Assembly (NCBI GenBank): GCA_023249375.1
Contig: JAHFCT010000012.1
Span: 1 to 64,000 of the forward strand
Source: Gemmatimonadota bacterium
Lineage (GTDB): Bacteria; Gemmatimonadota; Gemmatimonadetes; Gemmatimonadales; Gemmatimonadaceae
Reading direction: 5' to 3'
DNA: 64,000 nt
Part shown: positions 19,121 to 28,345 of the stretch, piece after piece
How the letters are laid out: every line of letters begins with the position of its first letter
How positions within the stretch are numbered: the stretch's first letter is position 1
Made by a program: the position numbers and the translations under genes
The notes under the pieces: generated by a model
What the model was told of the DNA's origin: nothing
What the model saw: only the letters and a program-made list of their open reading frames with translations
The model's database searches: none

Positions 19121-19180
19121 GCTCATGTCCCTAAACAAACGCCCAACGCCGCGTGGGGAAAGGTCGGCGGGTGGCGGCGG

Positions 19181-19222
19181 GCGCGCGGCAAGCGCGCGGC
19201 CGGCGCGCGGCAGGCGCGCGGC
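19181..19222. repeat. Four 11-bp-period GCGCGCGGC direct repeats
   Basis: GCGCGCGGC occurs at 19181-19189, 19192-19200, 19203-19211 and 19214-19222, each separated by two variable bases (AA, CG, AG), so the period is exactly 11 bp. It lies between the pccB promoter and its start codon, in the predicted 5' leader. It could bind a regulator on one DNA face or be a slippage product. Confidence 0.75.
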
Positions 19223-19250
19223 GGTCAACGACGTCGCGAAATGTGACGGT

Positions 19251-19280
19251 AGGATAGCCGGCAGTGACCCTGATGTTCAA
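19251..19280 (-). promoter_or_regulatory. Putative promoter for the pccB operon
   Basis: TTGAAC (-35, 19275-19280) and TATCCT (-10, 19251-19256) with an 18-bp spacer on the minus strand. Transcription would start near 19244 and give a leader of about 120 nt that includes the four 11-bp repeats. Confidence 0.45.
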
Positions 19281-19372
19281 ATAACGGGCACCGGAGGCTC
19301 AAGTCAGGCGAACGCAGACCGAAAATCAGAATTGGGATGACCCCAACCGACCGCCATGGAGGGCACGAGGAT

Positions 19373-19789
19373 ATGGAACACACTGTCGCAGTACCCCGCA
19401 CGACGCGGGCATTTTGGGGATTGCTGGCCGCCACCGCGTTGCTCCTGATCCCGACGATCGGACGCGCGCAGGACGCCACGAAGATCTATGAGCTGAGCGA
19501 AGTGGAGACGATGCCGAAACTGTCGTCGACCGCGTTTATGGCGCGCATCGTGCAAGAGGCGTATCCGGCCTCGCTGCGGAGGGCAGGTGTCGGCGGCGCC
19601 GTGCAGATGGAGTTCGTCGTGGATGAAAAAGGCAAAGTGGATGCGTCGTCCGTCGACGCCATCTCGAATGTTCCGCTGCTCGTCACGGCGGCCAAGGAAG
19701 TGGCGCCGAAGCTCGAGTTCGTGCCGGCCAAGATCAAGGGCACCGCGGTGAAGTCACGCGTGGTGCTGCCGCTGATCTTCAAACCGTAG
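19373..19789 (+). CDS. Exported TonB C-terminal-domain protein
   Basis: 138 aa. A signal peptide (ends about IGRAQDA, residue 24) is followed by a TonB C-terminal-like domain: EAYPASLRRAGVGGAVQMEF, VDEKGKVDASSV, and a final LEFVPAKIKGTAVKSRVVLP. The usual TonB membrane anchor and Pro-rich spacer are missing, so it is probably a periplasmic stand-alone domain that may bind peptidoglycan or an outer-membrane receptor, not a full energy transducer. ATG at 19373 with GGAGG 10 nt upstream; an ATG 12 codons earlier is open. No ExbB/ExbD nearby. Confidence 0.75.
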   Translation: MEHTVAVPRTTRAFWGLLAATALLLIPTIGRAQDATKIYELSEVETMPKLSSTAFMARIVQEAYPASLRRAGVGGAVQMEFVVDEKGKVDASSVDAISNVPLLVTAAKEVAPKLEFVPAKIKGTAVKSRVVLPLIFKP

Positions 19790-19867
19790 TCATTGGCAGG
19801 GCGATGGCGGTGGCGGGCGTCACGCTTCGGCGCGGCGCCCGCGAGGGTTGCGCACAAGGCCCGGCGC

Positions 19868-21850
19868 TTAGGGTGAGCGCTCGAATCCCACGCCGTCGAG
19901 CAGCACCGTGCCGGTTTCGCTGCGGTCGAACACGAATCGCACGGTGCGCACCTTGGACGCCGTGAACCCTGGCACCTTCTGTTCGAGCGCTGCCAGCGGC
20001 ACGGCGTATCGCGTCAGCACCTGGTCGTAGTCTCGCGACGCGGCGCCGAACCTCTTCTCACTGCGCGCCCACTTGTAGAGCCGAATGGTCAGCGGCGGCG
20101 GCAGCGGCGCGAGATCCGACAGCGCGACGGATGCCGTGACGCCATCGCTCGTCTCGAGTTCGATGCGGAAGTCGAGCACCGTCACGGAATCCTTGTTTGA
20201 TTTCGCACGCGGCTTCGCGCGGCTGCTGTCTGGCGCGCTGCGCGCCGGCTTCGCCTTCGCGCTATCCGGCGGCGCGCCACTCGAATCGGATCTTCCGCCG
20301 CGCAGCCACGAGGGGAGCCAGCCAAACCGCGGCGCCTTTGGCATCGGCCCAACGCCGGGAGCCGTATCGGAGGCGGCAAGCGCTTTGGGCTTATCGCTCT
20401 CACTTTCCGTCTCGAAGACCAGCGCGCTCTGCGCATCAACCGGCAGCGCCGCCGCCACGGAATCGGGCCAGCGCACTTCGTACCGCGCCGCCGGATCGGT
20501 GGCGCGCCGCTTGGCCCAGCCCAGACGCACGACGTGGTTTTCGTACGGCGAGTTGCCGCGCGAGCGCATGCTGAGGCCGAGTTCGCGCCACGTCGCTAGT
20601 CCGGAACCCGCGAGTCGCACGCCCGGCACCGACCCGGTCGTGACGTCCACGTCTTCTTCGAAGCTGGCCAGGCGACGGGTGCTCGGATCCTCGTAGCGCG
20701 TCAGGTAGATGGTGCGCGGCAGCCAGCTGCCGCCGCGGCGCGCGTCGCGGAAAAGGGGCTCGTACCCCGCCGCCCCGCGCAGCGTGAGATCGAGAAAGGC
20801 GCTGATGAAGACTTTCCCCGCCTGCCGCTGCTCCTCGCCCGCGAGCAGGTTCTTCTTCTGGAGCAGCAGGCCGAGTTCAGGGCCGACATTGCTCGACCCC
20901 CAGACGGTGTTGAACTGGCCGTGATTGGCGCGATAGATGTAGATGGCCGACTTGCGCCATACCCCCGGCTTGGTGAACTGAATGCGCTGGAACTGCCGCT
21001 GCCCCATGAACGTCGAGACATCGGCGTCGTGCGCGCCATGAAGCACCAGGTAGTTGATGTCGGTGAGTGGCGTGCCCTGGTCCGCCGGGCGGTACTGGCC
21101 ATCCACCGGCGCGATCGCGACCAGCGTCTTGATGTCGAAGCCGAAGTTGAAGATCACCCGTGCATCGTCGGGATAGCGCGGCAGGCGGTTGAACGCGGCC
21201 GCGACGGCAATGGCCTCGCCGCCGCGCGAGTGACCCATCAGCGCAATGCGGGAGAGGTCAACCTTGTGGTAGAGCGGCGACGCGCTGTCCGCGTTGAAGC
21301 GCCGCCACGCGACGAGATGCTCCAACAGCATCCAGCCGCGCGCATCGTTCTCGCCGCGCAGGTTGCCGTTGAGAAAGTTCTCGTCCACCGACGCGAGAAT
21401 GTACCCGCGACTGGCGAGCAGTTCGCCAAGGTAGGCGTAACCCGGGTCGGAGTACTGCTTCATGTCGTGATTGCCGTGCACGATGAGCACGAGCGGAAAT
21501 GGCCCCTGCCCCTCGGGATACCAGACGCGCCCGTTGACCGGCAGCCGTTTGCCGTCGAACCCCCAGTACTTCCAGCGCGCCTTGAGCAGTTTGGCGTCAG
21601 CGCCTTTGATGAACGGCGTGCCGTTGACGACGGGGGTCTTGAGGCTGACGGAGTCGCGGTACTCGGCGCGGCGTTTGTCGGTGCCGCTGCCGTAGAACAG
21701 CCGACGCACGATGAACGCACCCGGCCGCGAGGGATCGGAGGCATTGATACCGCTCGAGGCGTCCGGCGCAAAACGCGAGGGATCGACGAGCCGGCTCGGC
21801 TGATAGCAGGCAGCCGCACCGATGGCGGCGAGGACGACGAGCGTACGCAT
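19868..21850 (-). CDS. Alpha/beta-hydrolase lipoprotein
   Basis: 660 aa. Starts MRTLVVLAAIGAAACYQ with Cys15 as probable lipidation site. The hydrolase core has an oxyanion-type HGNHDM (about 125), nucleophile elbow GHSRGG with Ser208, an Asp in VLHGAHDADVS and His in YRANHGQFN, a full Ser-Asp-His set. The remaining C-terminal half has a beta-rich part and a Lys/Ser/Asp/Pro-rich linker before a last domain that looks carbohydrate-binding-like. Substrate unknown; a polyester, lipid or peptide ester are all possible. A longer frame upstream of 21850 crosses the rpsA terminator and is rejected. Confidence 0.8.
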   Translation of the reverse strand: MRTLVVLAAIGAAACYQPSRLVDPSRFAPDASSGINASDPSRPGAFIVRRLFYGSGTDKRRAEYRDSVSLKTPVVNGTPFIKGADAKLLKARWKYWGFDGKRLPVNGRVWYPEGQGPFPLVLIVHGNHDMKQYSDPGYAYLGELLASRGYILASVDENFLNGNLRGENDARGWMLLEHLVAWRRFNADSASPLYHKVDLSRIALMGHSRGGEAIAVAAAFNRLPRYPDDARVIFNFGFDIKTLVAIAPVDGQYRPADQGTPLTDINYLVLHGAHDADVSTFMGQRQFQRIQFTKPGVWRKSAIYIYRANHGQFNTVWGSSNVGPELGLLLQKKNLLAGEEQRQAGKVFISAFLDLTLRGAAGYEPLFRDARRGGSWLPRTIYLTRYEDPSTRRLASFEEDVDVTTGSVPGVRLAGSGLATWRELGLSMRSRGNSPYENHVVRLGWAKRRATDPAARYEVRWPDSVAAALPVDAQSALVFETESESDKPKALAASDTAPGVGPMPKAPRFGWLPSWLRGGRSDSSGAPPDSAKAKPARSAPDSSRAKPRAKSNKDSVTVLDFRIELETSDGVTASVALSDLAPLPPPLTIRLYKWARSEKRFGAASRDYDQVLTRYAVPLAALEQKVPGFTASKVRTVRFVFDRSETGTVLLDGVGFERSP

Positions 21851-21895
21851 GGGCACGAAGCCTATCTTGGCGTGCGTTGCGCTGGAAGGGCGCAA

Positions 21896-21934
21896 GACGA
21901 ACCCCCACCCGGCAGCGCCGGGTGGGGGTTCGTC
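21896..21934 (-). terminator. Long hairpin terminator after rpsA
   Basis: A perfect 18-bp stem (21896-21913 with 21917-21934) and a 3-nt loop, 14 bp past the rpsA stop. Only two T follow on the minus strand. It separates rpsA from the hydrolase gene. Confidence 0.7.
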
Positions 21935-21947
21935 GACTGCACAGCGA

Positions 21948-23771
21948 CTACGCCTCGTCGGCTTCGTCGAGCACGGCCGACAGATCGGCCGGGATCTCCG
22001 GCACCGCATCGCCTTCCTCGGTGTGCACCTTGGACGGCTCGGCGGGGCGCTCCTGCCCTTCCGGAATGTTCGTCACGGTCAGCACGATGCGGCGATGGAT
22101 GGGATCGACCTCGAGCACGCGCAGGTCGAGCGCCATCTTCTCCCACGCGATTTCCGCGGGGCTCTGGATCGTCTTGCCCGTGATGTTCAGCTGCGAGATC
22201 GGCACGAAGCCCTCGATGTCGTTGCCGACATCGACGACCACGCCCTTCTCCATCAGGCGCACCACGTGGCCCTTGAGCTCGGTGCCGACCGGATAGGTCT
22301 CGCCGATCTTCAGCCACGGATCTTCCTCGGCCTGCTTGAGGCCGAGCGAGATGCGCTTGTTGTCGCTGTCGATGTTGAGGATCACCACGTCGACCGCGTC
22401 GCCCTTCTTGACCACTTCCGAGGGATGCTGGACGCGCTTGGTCCAGGACATGTCGGAGATGTGGATGAGCCCGTCGATGCCCGGCTCGATTTCGACGAAC
22501 GCGCCGAACGAGGTCAGGTTGCGGACCTTGCCGTTGATGCGCGTGCCCACCGGGTACTTGAGCGGCAGCACCATCCACGGATCCTGCTCGGTCTGCTTCA
22601 TGCCGAGCGAGATCTTCTCTTCGTTCGGATCGACCTTGAGCACCACGGCCTCGATGGCCTCGCCGATGCTGACGAGCTTCGAGGGGTGGCGGACGTTGCG
22701 CGTCCAGCTCATCTCGCTGATGTGCACCAGGCCTTCGATGCCCGGCTCGAGCTCGATGAAGGCACCGTAGTTGGTGATTGAGACGACCTTGCCCGAGACG
22801 CGCGTGCCGACCGGGTACTTGGCGGCGACGTCCTTCCACGGATAGGCCTGAAGCTGCTTGAGGCCGAGCGAAATGCGCTCGCGCTCCCAGTCGATGTCGA
22901 GGACCTTGATCTCGAGCTCGGCGCCGATGGCGACCATCTCGCTCGGGTGCTGAATGCGGCCCCACGACATGTCGGTGATGTGGAGCAGGCCGTCCACGCC
23001 GCCGAGGTCGATGAACGCCCCGAAGTCGGTGATGTTCTTGACGACGCCCTTGCGCACCTGGTCCTTCTGGAGCTCCTTCATCAGCTTCTCGCGCTTGCCG
23101 GCACGCTCGGTCTCGAGGATGACGCGGCGCGAGACGACGATGTTGCGGCGGCGCTTGTTGAGCTTGATGATCTTGAACTCGTACTTCTGGCCGAGCAGCT
23201 CGTCGATGTTCGGGACGCGGCGGAGCGCGATCTGCGACCCCGGGAGGAACGCATCGACGCCCATGAGGTCGACGACCACGCCACCCTTGATCTTCTTGAC
23301 GAGCACGCCTTCCACCGGCTGGTCGGACTCGTACGCGACGCGGATCTTCTCCCACACGCGCATGAAGTCGGCTTTCTTCTTGGACAGGACGACCGAACCT
23401 TCCTGGTCTTCGAGGTGCTCGAGGAGCACTTCGACTTCGTCGCCGGCCTTGAGGTCCGGCATGTCCTTGAACTCTTCGAGCGGGATGGAGCCTTCGGACT
23501 TGAAGCCGATGTCGAGGACGACGAGGTTGTCGCGGATCTCGAGCACCACGGACTTGACGATCTCGCCTTCTTCAATGGAAGCGAGCGTGCCGTTGTACAG
23601 ATCCATCATCGCTTCGTAGTCGGAGGACGTGTACTCGTCTTCCTCGTAGAGCTCCGGGCGGCGATTCGCGAGCGGGCGCAGCACGGCCTTCTGGGCCATG
23701 CGCTTTTCACGCTCGATCATTTGCGGGGTGGCGGCCGGTGATGCGGCCACGGGTTCGACTTCAGTCGACAT
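21948..23771 (-). CDS. rpsA: 30S ribosomal protein S1
   Basis: mRNA-binding ribosomal protein S1, 607 aa. Six S1 OB-fold repeats can be counted (from about residue 65 to 580); repeats 3-5 show the canonical GAFIDLGGVDGLLHITDMSW, GAFIELEPGIEGLVHISEMSW and GAFVEIEPGIDGLIHISDMSW, while repeats 1, 2 and 6 are more divergent. Acidic C-terminus (VLDEADEA). Downstream of cmk, the widespread cmk-rpsA pair. Confidence 0.97.
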   Translation of the reverse strand: MSTEVEPVAASPAATPQMIEREKRMAQKAVLRPLANRRPELYEEDEYTSSDYEAMMDLYNGTLASIEEGEIVKSVVLEIRDNLVVLDIGFKSEGSIPLEEFKDMPDLKAGDEVEVLLEHLEDQEGSVVLSKKKADFMRVWEKIRVAYESDQPVEGVLVKKIKGGVVVDLMGVDAFLPGSQIALRRVPNIDELLGQKYEFKIIKLNKRRRNIVVSRRVILETERAGKREKLMKELQKDQVRKGVVKNITDFGAFIDLGGVDGLLHITDMSWGRIQHPSEMVAIGAELEIKVLDIDWERERISLGLKQLQAYPWKDVAAKYPVGTRVSGKVVSITNYGAFIELEPGIEGLVHISEMSWTRNVRHPSKLVSIGEAIEAVVLKVDPNEEKISLGMKQTEQDPWMVLPLKYPVGTRINGKVRNLTSFGAFVEIEPGIDGLIHISDMSWTKRVQHPSEVVKKGDAVDVVILNIDSDNKRISLGLKQAEEDPWLKIGETYPVGTELKGHVVRLMEKGVVVDVGNDIEGFVPISQLNITGKTIQSPAEIAWEKMALDLRVLEVDPIHRRIVLTVTNIPEGQERPAEPSKVHTEEGDAVPEIPADLSAVLDEADEA

Positions 23772-23894
23772 GTGTCGGTTGGACGCGGATTTCTGCGGCT
23801 CGCCGCGCGCGAGGATGCGGGTGGTTGTTTCCCGGAAGACGAGGGCGTAGTGGCCGTCGAGGTCCCGAGTCTCGCCATTCGACGAGAGCCAAGA

Positions 23895-23923
23895 AATATG
23901 GCCGCTCTCCGCCCTGTAGGCAA
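23895..23923 (-). promoter_or_regulatory. Putative promoter for rpsA
   Basis: TTGCCT (-35, 23918-23923) and CATATT (-10, 23895-23900), 17-bp spacer, in the 173-bp gap between cmk and rpsA. It lies just downstream of the palindrome at the cmk stop. Confidence 0.4.
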
Positions 23924-23926
23924 GGT

Positions 23927-23952
23927 GGCGGCGGGGCTGAAGCCCTACCGCC
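23927..23952 (-). terminator. REP-like palindrome at the cmk stop codon
   Basis: GGCGG-cg-GGGCT-ga-AGCCC-ta-CCGCC: two paired arms with a symmetric 2x2 internal loop. It overlaps the cmk stop (23945-23947). It may stop the dap-aro-cmk transcript or be a repeated extragenic palindrome; no T-run follows. Confidence 0.45.
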
Positions 23953-24619
23953 GCTGTTCGGCCAGGGACACGATCCGCCCGACCTGCTCGTCCTGGCTGA
24001 TGCCGGTGGTGTCAATCCAGACGGCGTCGGCCGCGGGCTGCGTCTGTTCGCGGTCCTTGAGGTCGCGCGCCTCGAGATCGGCGGTCTCCGCGGCCAGTTC
24101 GTCCGGCGTGGGCCCGCGCCCGAGACGCTGCAGCACGCGCCGGCGCGCACGCTCCTCCGGAAGCGCCACCAGCCAGACCTTGAGCCGGGCATCGGGGAAG
24201 ACCGCCGTTCCCATGTCGCGTCCATCGACGACGATTTCGTGTGATGCGGCCGTGGAGCGAACCATCGCGTTCACCCACGCGCGCACGTGGGGCATCTTGG
24301 CAACGAGGCTCACCTGGCCCGTCACCGCTTCGCCGCGGATTTCGGCTTCGCACTCTGCGCCGTCGAGCCGCGGCACGAAACTCGTTTCGCCGGGCACGAG
24401 CGTCACGTGGCACGCGGCGTCGAGCACCGATTGCTCCGTCCACAGCTCGGGGGCCTCGCCGCCCCGCATTTGGGATGCCGTGACCGTGCGATAGAGCGTG
24501 CCGCTGTCGACGTGGCGCATGCCGAGCCTCGCCGCCACCAGCTTGGCCGTGCTCGACTTGCCCGATGCCGCCGGGCCATCGATGGTGACTACGAGCGGGG
24601 ACCGATCAAACGACGACAC
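23945..24619 (-). CDS. cmk: Cytidylate kinase
   Basis: Phosphorylates CMP/dCMP. 224 aa from the chosen start. P-loop VTIDGPAASGKSSTAKLVA (about 11-29), VDSGTLYRTVTA for the NMP site, VDGRDMGTAVFPDA near 130, and the LID-type RARRRVLQRLGR. The frame is open upstream, but GTG at 24617-24619, overlapping the aroA end by 14 nt, places the P-loop at the usual distance from the N-terminus. aroA-cmk-rpsA is a common order. Confidence 0.93.
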   Translation of the reverse strand: MSSFDRSPLVVTIDGPAASGKSSTAKLVAARLGMRHVDSGTLYRTVTASQMRGGEAPELWTEQSVLDAACHVTLVPGETSFVPRLDGAECEAEIRGEAVTGQVSLVAKMPHVRAWVNAMVRSTAASHEIVVDGRDMGTAVFPDARLKVWLVALPEERARRRVLQRLGRGPTPDELAAETADLEARDLKDREQTQPAADAVWIDTTGISQDEQVGRIVSLAEQRR

Positions 24620-25922
24620 GCGACAGCTCCTCCCAGAACGTTGGAAATGACACCGCGGCGCAGTCCGGGTCGTCCACGGTGATCGCACTTCCAGGAATGG
24701 CCCCGAGCACGCCGAACGCCATCGCAATGCGGTGATCCGCGTGGGTGGCGACGCGGCCGGCGAACGGCCGCCGTCCCGTGCCGCGCACGACAAAACCGTC
24801 CGGCAATTCCTCGGCGTCCGCGCCCACGGCACGCAAGTTGTTCACGATCGCGGCGATGCGATCGCTCTCCTTGACGCGCAGCTCGCTCGCGCCCGTCACC
24901 CGCGTTTCGCCGTCGGCGCACGCGGCGACGCAGGCAAGCACCGGCAGTTCATCAACGAGCGAAGGCACTTCGCCGCCATCGATGACGACCCCGCGCAGCG
25001 CGCCGGGGGTCACGACGACGCGCGCGACGTCCTCCCCGCCCTCGGCGCGCACGTTTTCGAAGGCGATCTTCGCCCCCATGCGCCGCAGGACGCCGAAGGC
25101 GCCGGCGCGCGTGGGATTGACGCACACGTCGTCGAGCGCGATCGAGCCATGATCGGCGATCGCGGCGAGCGCCGCGAAGAACGCCGCCGAGGACGGGTCG
25201 GCCGGCACCAGCTGGTCGGACGCGTCGAGCCGGGCGGTCGGCACGAGCGTCACGACATTCTCTTCGACGCGCAGATCGACGCCGCGCCCGGCGAACATGC
25301 GCTCGGTATGATCGCGCGTTCGCTCCTGCTCGACGACTTCCACGGGGACATCGGCAACGAGTCCCGCCAGCAGAATCGCGCTCTTCACTTGGGCGCTCGC
25401 CGTTTCCATATGCCAGGTGAGCCCGCGGAGCGCGCCGCCGTGCACCGTCATCGGCAGGCCGTCGCCGCGAGCGTCGAAGTCGAAGCGCGCGCCCATCTGC
25501 GCGAGCGGCCGCGCCACGCGACCCATCGGGCGCCGGCTCAGGCTCGCGTCGCCAATGAAACGCCCGGCGAGCGGCGACCCGGCCACGATGCCCGCCATCA
25601 ATCGCGTGGTGGTGCCGCTGTTGCCGCAGTCGAGGTCCACGCCCGGCCCGCGGAGCCCCCGCAGGCCGACGCCCTCGATGACGATGTCATCGCCAAGCGC
25701 CGGCACCGCAACACCGAGTGCGCGCAACACGCCCGCGGTACTGTGCACGTCGAGCGACTGGAGCACGCCGCGCACGCGCGACACACCGGCACCGAGCGCG
25801 CCGAGCATCAGCGCGCGGTGCGAAATGGACTTGTCGCCCGGAACGCGCAGGACGCCGTCTACACGCACGCGGCGCTCACCGGAGCCAGGCCTCGAGTGCC
25901 GTGGACGTGTCGGTCTTGTCAT
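24606..25922 (-). CDS. aroA: 3-phosphoshikimate 1-carboxyvinyltransferase (EPSP synthase)
   Basis: Shikimate-pathway enzyme joining PEP and shikimate-3-phosphate. About 438 aa. Conserved VPGDKSISHRALMLGAL near the start, LDCGNSGTTTRLMAG (about 100-115), and RVKESDRIAAI in the C-terminal domain. ATG at 25922 overlaps dapD by 47 bp; a GTG at 25868, 8 bp past the dapD stop, is an alternative that would give a shorter N-terminus. Coupled to dapD upstream and cmk downstream. Confidence 0.93.
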   Translation of the reverse strand: MTRPTRPRHSRPGSGERRVRVDGVLRVPGDKSISHRALMLGALGAGVSRVRGVLQSLDVHSTAGVLRALGVAVPALGDDIVIEGVGLRGLRGPGVDLDCGNSGTTTRLMAGIVAGSPLAGRFIGDASLSRRPMGRVARPLAQMGARFDFDARGDGLPMTVHGGALRGLTWHMETASAQVKSAILLAGLVADVPVEVVEQERTRDHTERMFAGRGVDLRVEENVVTLVPTARLDASDQLVPADPSSAAFFAALAAIADHGSIALDDVCVNPTRAGAFGVLRRMGAKIAFENVRAEGGEDVARVVVTPGALRGVVIDGGEVPSLVDELPVLACVAACADGETRVTGASELRVKESDRIAAIVNNLRAVGADAEELPDGFVVRGTGRRPFAGRVATHADHRIAMAFGVLGAIPGSAITVDDPDCAAVSFPTFWEELSRVVV

Positions 25923-26751
25923 CGCGGTACTTCACGATCACGGGCGTTTGCAGCGAAATCCCCTGACCGTGCCCCCAACCCGCGGTGACCTGACGAGCCC
26001 CGGGAACGACGACGGCGCCGGCCGGCACCTGCAGCACACCGCCGGCCGGCGCACGAATCACGCGCTCGTGGACGAGGTCGTAGATGGGCGTGCCGCGCGT
26101 CAGCACGACGCCGGCGGCGAGCACGGCGCGCGCCCGTACCACGGTCCCCTCGTACACACCGCAGTTGCCGCCGACGATCGCATCCGCCTCGATCACCACG
26201 GGCGAGGCATTCACCGGCTCAAGCACGCCGCCAATCTGGGCCGCGGCGCTCACATGCACGCGCTCGCCAATCTGGGCGCACGAGCCGATGAGCGCGTGCG
26301 AGTCAATCATCGACCCCGCGCCGACGTACGCGCCGACGTTCACGAACATCGGTGGCATGCAGACCACGCCCCGCGCCACGAACGCGCCGCGGCGAATGGA
26401 CGACCCACCGGGGACGACGCGAATGCCGTCATCGAGTGTGAGTGCGCGCGTGGGATACGTGTGCTTGTCGAAGAACGTGAACGGCCGGCTCACTCGCGCG
26501 TCGCCGAGCACCGACTGATCCACCATGCGCCCGACGCGGAATCCGGCGAGGATGCCGCGCTTGACCCACGGCACGGCCACCCAGTGGTCGTGCTCATCGA
26601 GCACGGCCGCGCGCGCCACGCCGCGCTCGAGCGCCGTGAGCATCAGGTCGATGGTCTCTTCGGCGTCGTCCGGCATTCCGAGCTGTTGCGGAACGGCGAA
26701 GAGTGCGTCGACGCGGTGCGCGAGCGCGACCAGATCGATGGTGGCATTCAT
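25876..26751 (-). CDS. dapD: 2,3,4,5-tetrahydropyridine-2,6-dicarboxylate N-succinyltransferase
   Basis: Succinyl branch of the diaminopimelate pathway. 291 aa. The left-handed beta-helix is clear from about 110 to 250 (hexapeptides such as FVNVGAYVGAGSMIDSHA and IGGVLEPVNASPVVIEADA), with the C-terminal WGHGQGISLQTPVIVKY. Presence of DapD with a DapE-like gene in one operon says the organism uses the acylated (succinyl) route. ATGA overlap with dapA. Confidence 0.95.
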   Translation of the reverse strand: MNATIDLVALAHRVDALFAVPQQLGMPDDAEETIDLMLTALERGVARAAVLDEHDHWVAVPWVKRGILAGFRVGRMVDQSVLGDARVSRPFTFFDKHTYPTRALTLDDGIRVVPGGSSIRRGAFVARGVVCMPPMFVNVGAYVGAGSMIDSHALIGSCAQIGERVHVSAAAQIGGVLEPVNASPVVIEADAIVGGNCGVYEGTVVRARAVLAAGVVLTRGTPIYDLVHERVIRAPAGGVLQVPAGAVVVPGARQVTAGWGHGQGISLQTPVIVKYRDDKTDTSTALEAWLR

Positions 26752-27641
26752 GAAAGCACGACTCCTGCGCTCGAGAGCGCGAGGCGCAATTGCGGTTCGT
26801 GCCGCGGGTCGAGCGGCACGAGCGGAAGGCGCAGCACATTGCCCATACGACCCATCAGCGCGAGCGCCGCCTTGATGGGCATGGGATTGGATTCAACAAA
26901 CGCCGCCTCAAAAAGCGAGGCGAGCGAATCGTGAACGGCGCGCGTTGCCTCAACATCACCGCGCGACGCCTGCACGGTCAGTGCATGCATGGCGGCGGGC
27001 ACCGCGTTGGACACGACGGAGATGACGCCGCTGCCGCCAAGGGACATCACTTCGGCAGTCAGTGAATCGTCGCCGGAGAGCACGGCAAAACCCAACGGAC
27101 GGCCGCGAATGATCTCGGCGATCTGCTCGATATTGCCCGACGCTTCCTTGGTGGCCACGATGTTGGGATGCTCGGCGAGCGCGAGCTGCGTCTCGGGCGT
27201 CATGTTGCTCGCCGTGCGTCCCGGCACGTTGTAGAGCACGACGGGCAGCGGCGCGGCGTCGGCCACGGCGCGGAAGTGCGCGACGAGCCCGCGCTGCGGC
27301 GGCTTGCTGTACATCGGCGAGACGTGCAGCAGGTGCGTGGCGCCGGCCGCGCCGAGCACCCGGGAGTTCTCGATGGCCACGGCGGTGTCGTTGCTGCCGG
27401 CCCCCGCAATCACGGGCACGCGGCCGGCGACGGTCTCGGCGGTGATGGCGACGACGCGCTCACGCTCCGCGAGCGAGAGCGTCGCGGCTTCGCCGGTGGA
27501 GCCGACGGGAACCACGGCGTCGATGCCCTGCTCCACCTGCCACGCGACAAGAGCACGCAGCGCGCGCTCGTCGACCTTGCCGTCAGGCGTGAAGGGCGTG
27601 ACGAGCGCGGTGATGGCGCCGCGCAGCGCACAGGCACCCAT
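26748..27641 (-). CDS. dapA: 4-hydroxy-tetrahydrodipicolinate synthase
   Basis: Condenses pyruvate with aspartate-semialdehyde. 297 aa TIM barrel. PVGSTGEAATLS, LYNVPGRTASNM with the catalytic Tyr, and the Schiff-base Lys in IVATKEASGN (about residue 166) are seen. One-base overlap (TGATG) with dapB upstream. Confidence 0.97.
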   Translation of the reverse strand: MGACALRGAITALVTPFTPDGKVDERALRALVAWQVEQGIDAVVPVGSTGEAATLSLAERERVVAITAETVAGRVPVIAGAGSNDTAVAIENSRVLGAAGATHLLHVSPMYSKPPQRGLVAHFRAVADAAPLPVVLYNVPGRTASNMTPETQLALAEHPNIVATKEASGNIEQIAEIIRGRPLGFAVLSGDDSLTAEVMSLGGSGVISVVSNAVPAAMHALTVQASRGDVEATRAVHDSLASLFEAAFVESNPMPIKAALALMGRMGNVLRLPLVPLDPRHEPQLRLALSSAGVVLS

Positions 27642-28345
27642 CAGGCCCCCCGCTCGGACGCGAGCATGTCATCGAGCGTGAACACGCCGCGGCGGCCAGC
27701 GATCCAGCGGGCCGCGGTGATCGCGCCGAGGGCGAAGACGCGGCGGTCGCGCGCCTCGTGCACGAGGCGCAGCTGTTCAAACGCCCCGTCGAGAAAGAGT
27801 TCGTGGGTGCCCGGTACGCTGCCGAAGCGCACCGACGTGATGGGGACGGGCGACCCCGACGCCGCCTCGGCCGCATCGGCAAGCAGACGCGCCGTGCCGG
27901 ACGGCGCATCGCGCTTGCCCGCGTGATGCGTCTCCACGAGGTGCGCATCGAAGCCGCCCGCGGAGCGCGCCAGACGCGCGGCCTCGGCGACGAGTCGCAT
28001 GAAGAGGTGCACTCCGAGTGAGAAATTGGGCGCCCAGAGCAGGGCGCCGCCACGGGCGCGCACCTCGGCCTCGACCGTGGCGCGCTCGGCGTCCCAGCCC
28101 GTCGTGCCGCAGACCACGGGACAGCCCGCTTTGAGGCACGCGCGCACATTCGCGGCCGCCGCCGCCGGCTCGGTGAACTCGATGGCCACGGACGCGCCGT
28201 TTAGCACCTCCGCCGTGATGCCAAGCGCGGTGACAATCTCCTTGCCGAGCATCGCGCGCACCTCCACGCCCTCCTCGGCCGCGAGCGCGGCGACGAGACG
28301 GCCCATCTTGCCGTCGCCGATTATGGCCAGGCGCAGCGCGTTCAT
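27641..28345 (-). CDS. dapB: 4-hydroxy-tetrahydrodipicolinate reductase
   Basis: NAD(P)H-dependent second step of the branch. 234 aa. LAIIGDGKMGRLVAALA start, GTTGW, and the active-site signature ETHHAGKRDAPSGTA near residue 145. It is on the short side (common 240-270) but all motifs are there. ATGA overlap with lysC. Confidence 0.96.
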   Translation of the reverse strand: MNALRLAIIGDGKMGRLVAALAAEEGVEVRAMLGKEIVTALGITAEVLNGASVAIEFTEPAAAAANVRACLKAGCPVVCGTTGWDAERATVEAEVRARGGALLWAPNFSLGVHLFMRLVAEAARLARSAGGFDAHLVETHHAGKRDAPSGTARLLADAAEAASGSPVPITSVRFGSVPGTHELFLDGAFEQLRLVHEARDRRVFALGAITAARWIAGRRGVFTLDDMLASERGA

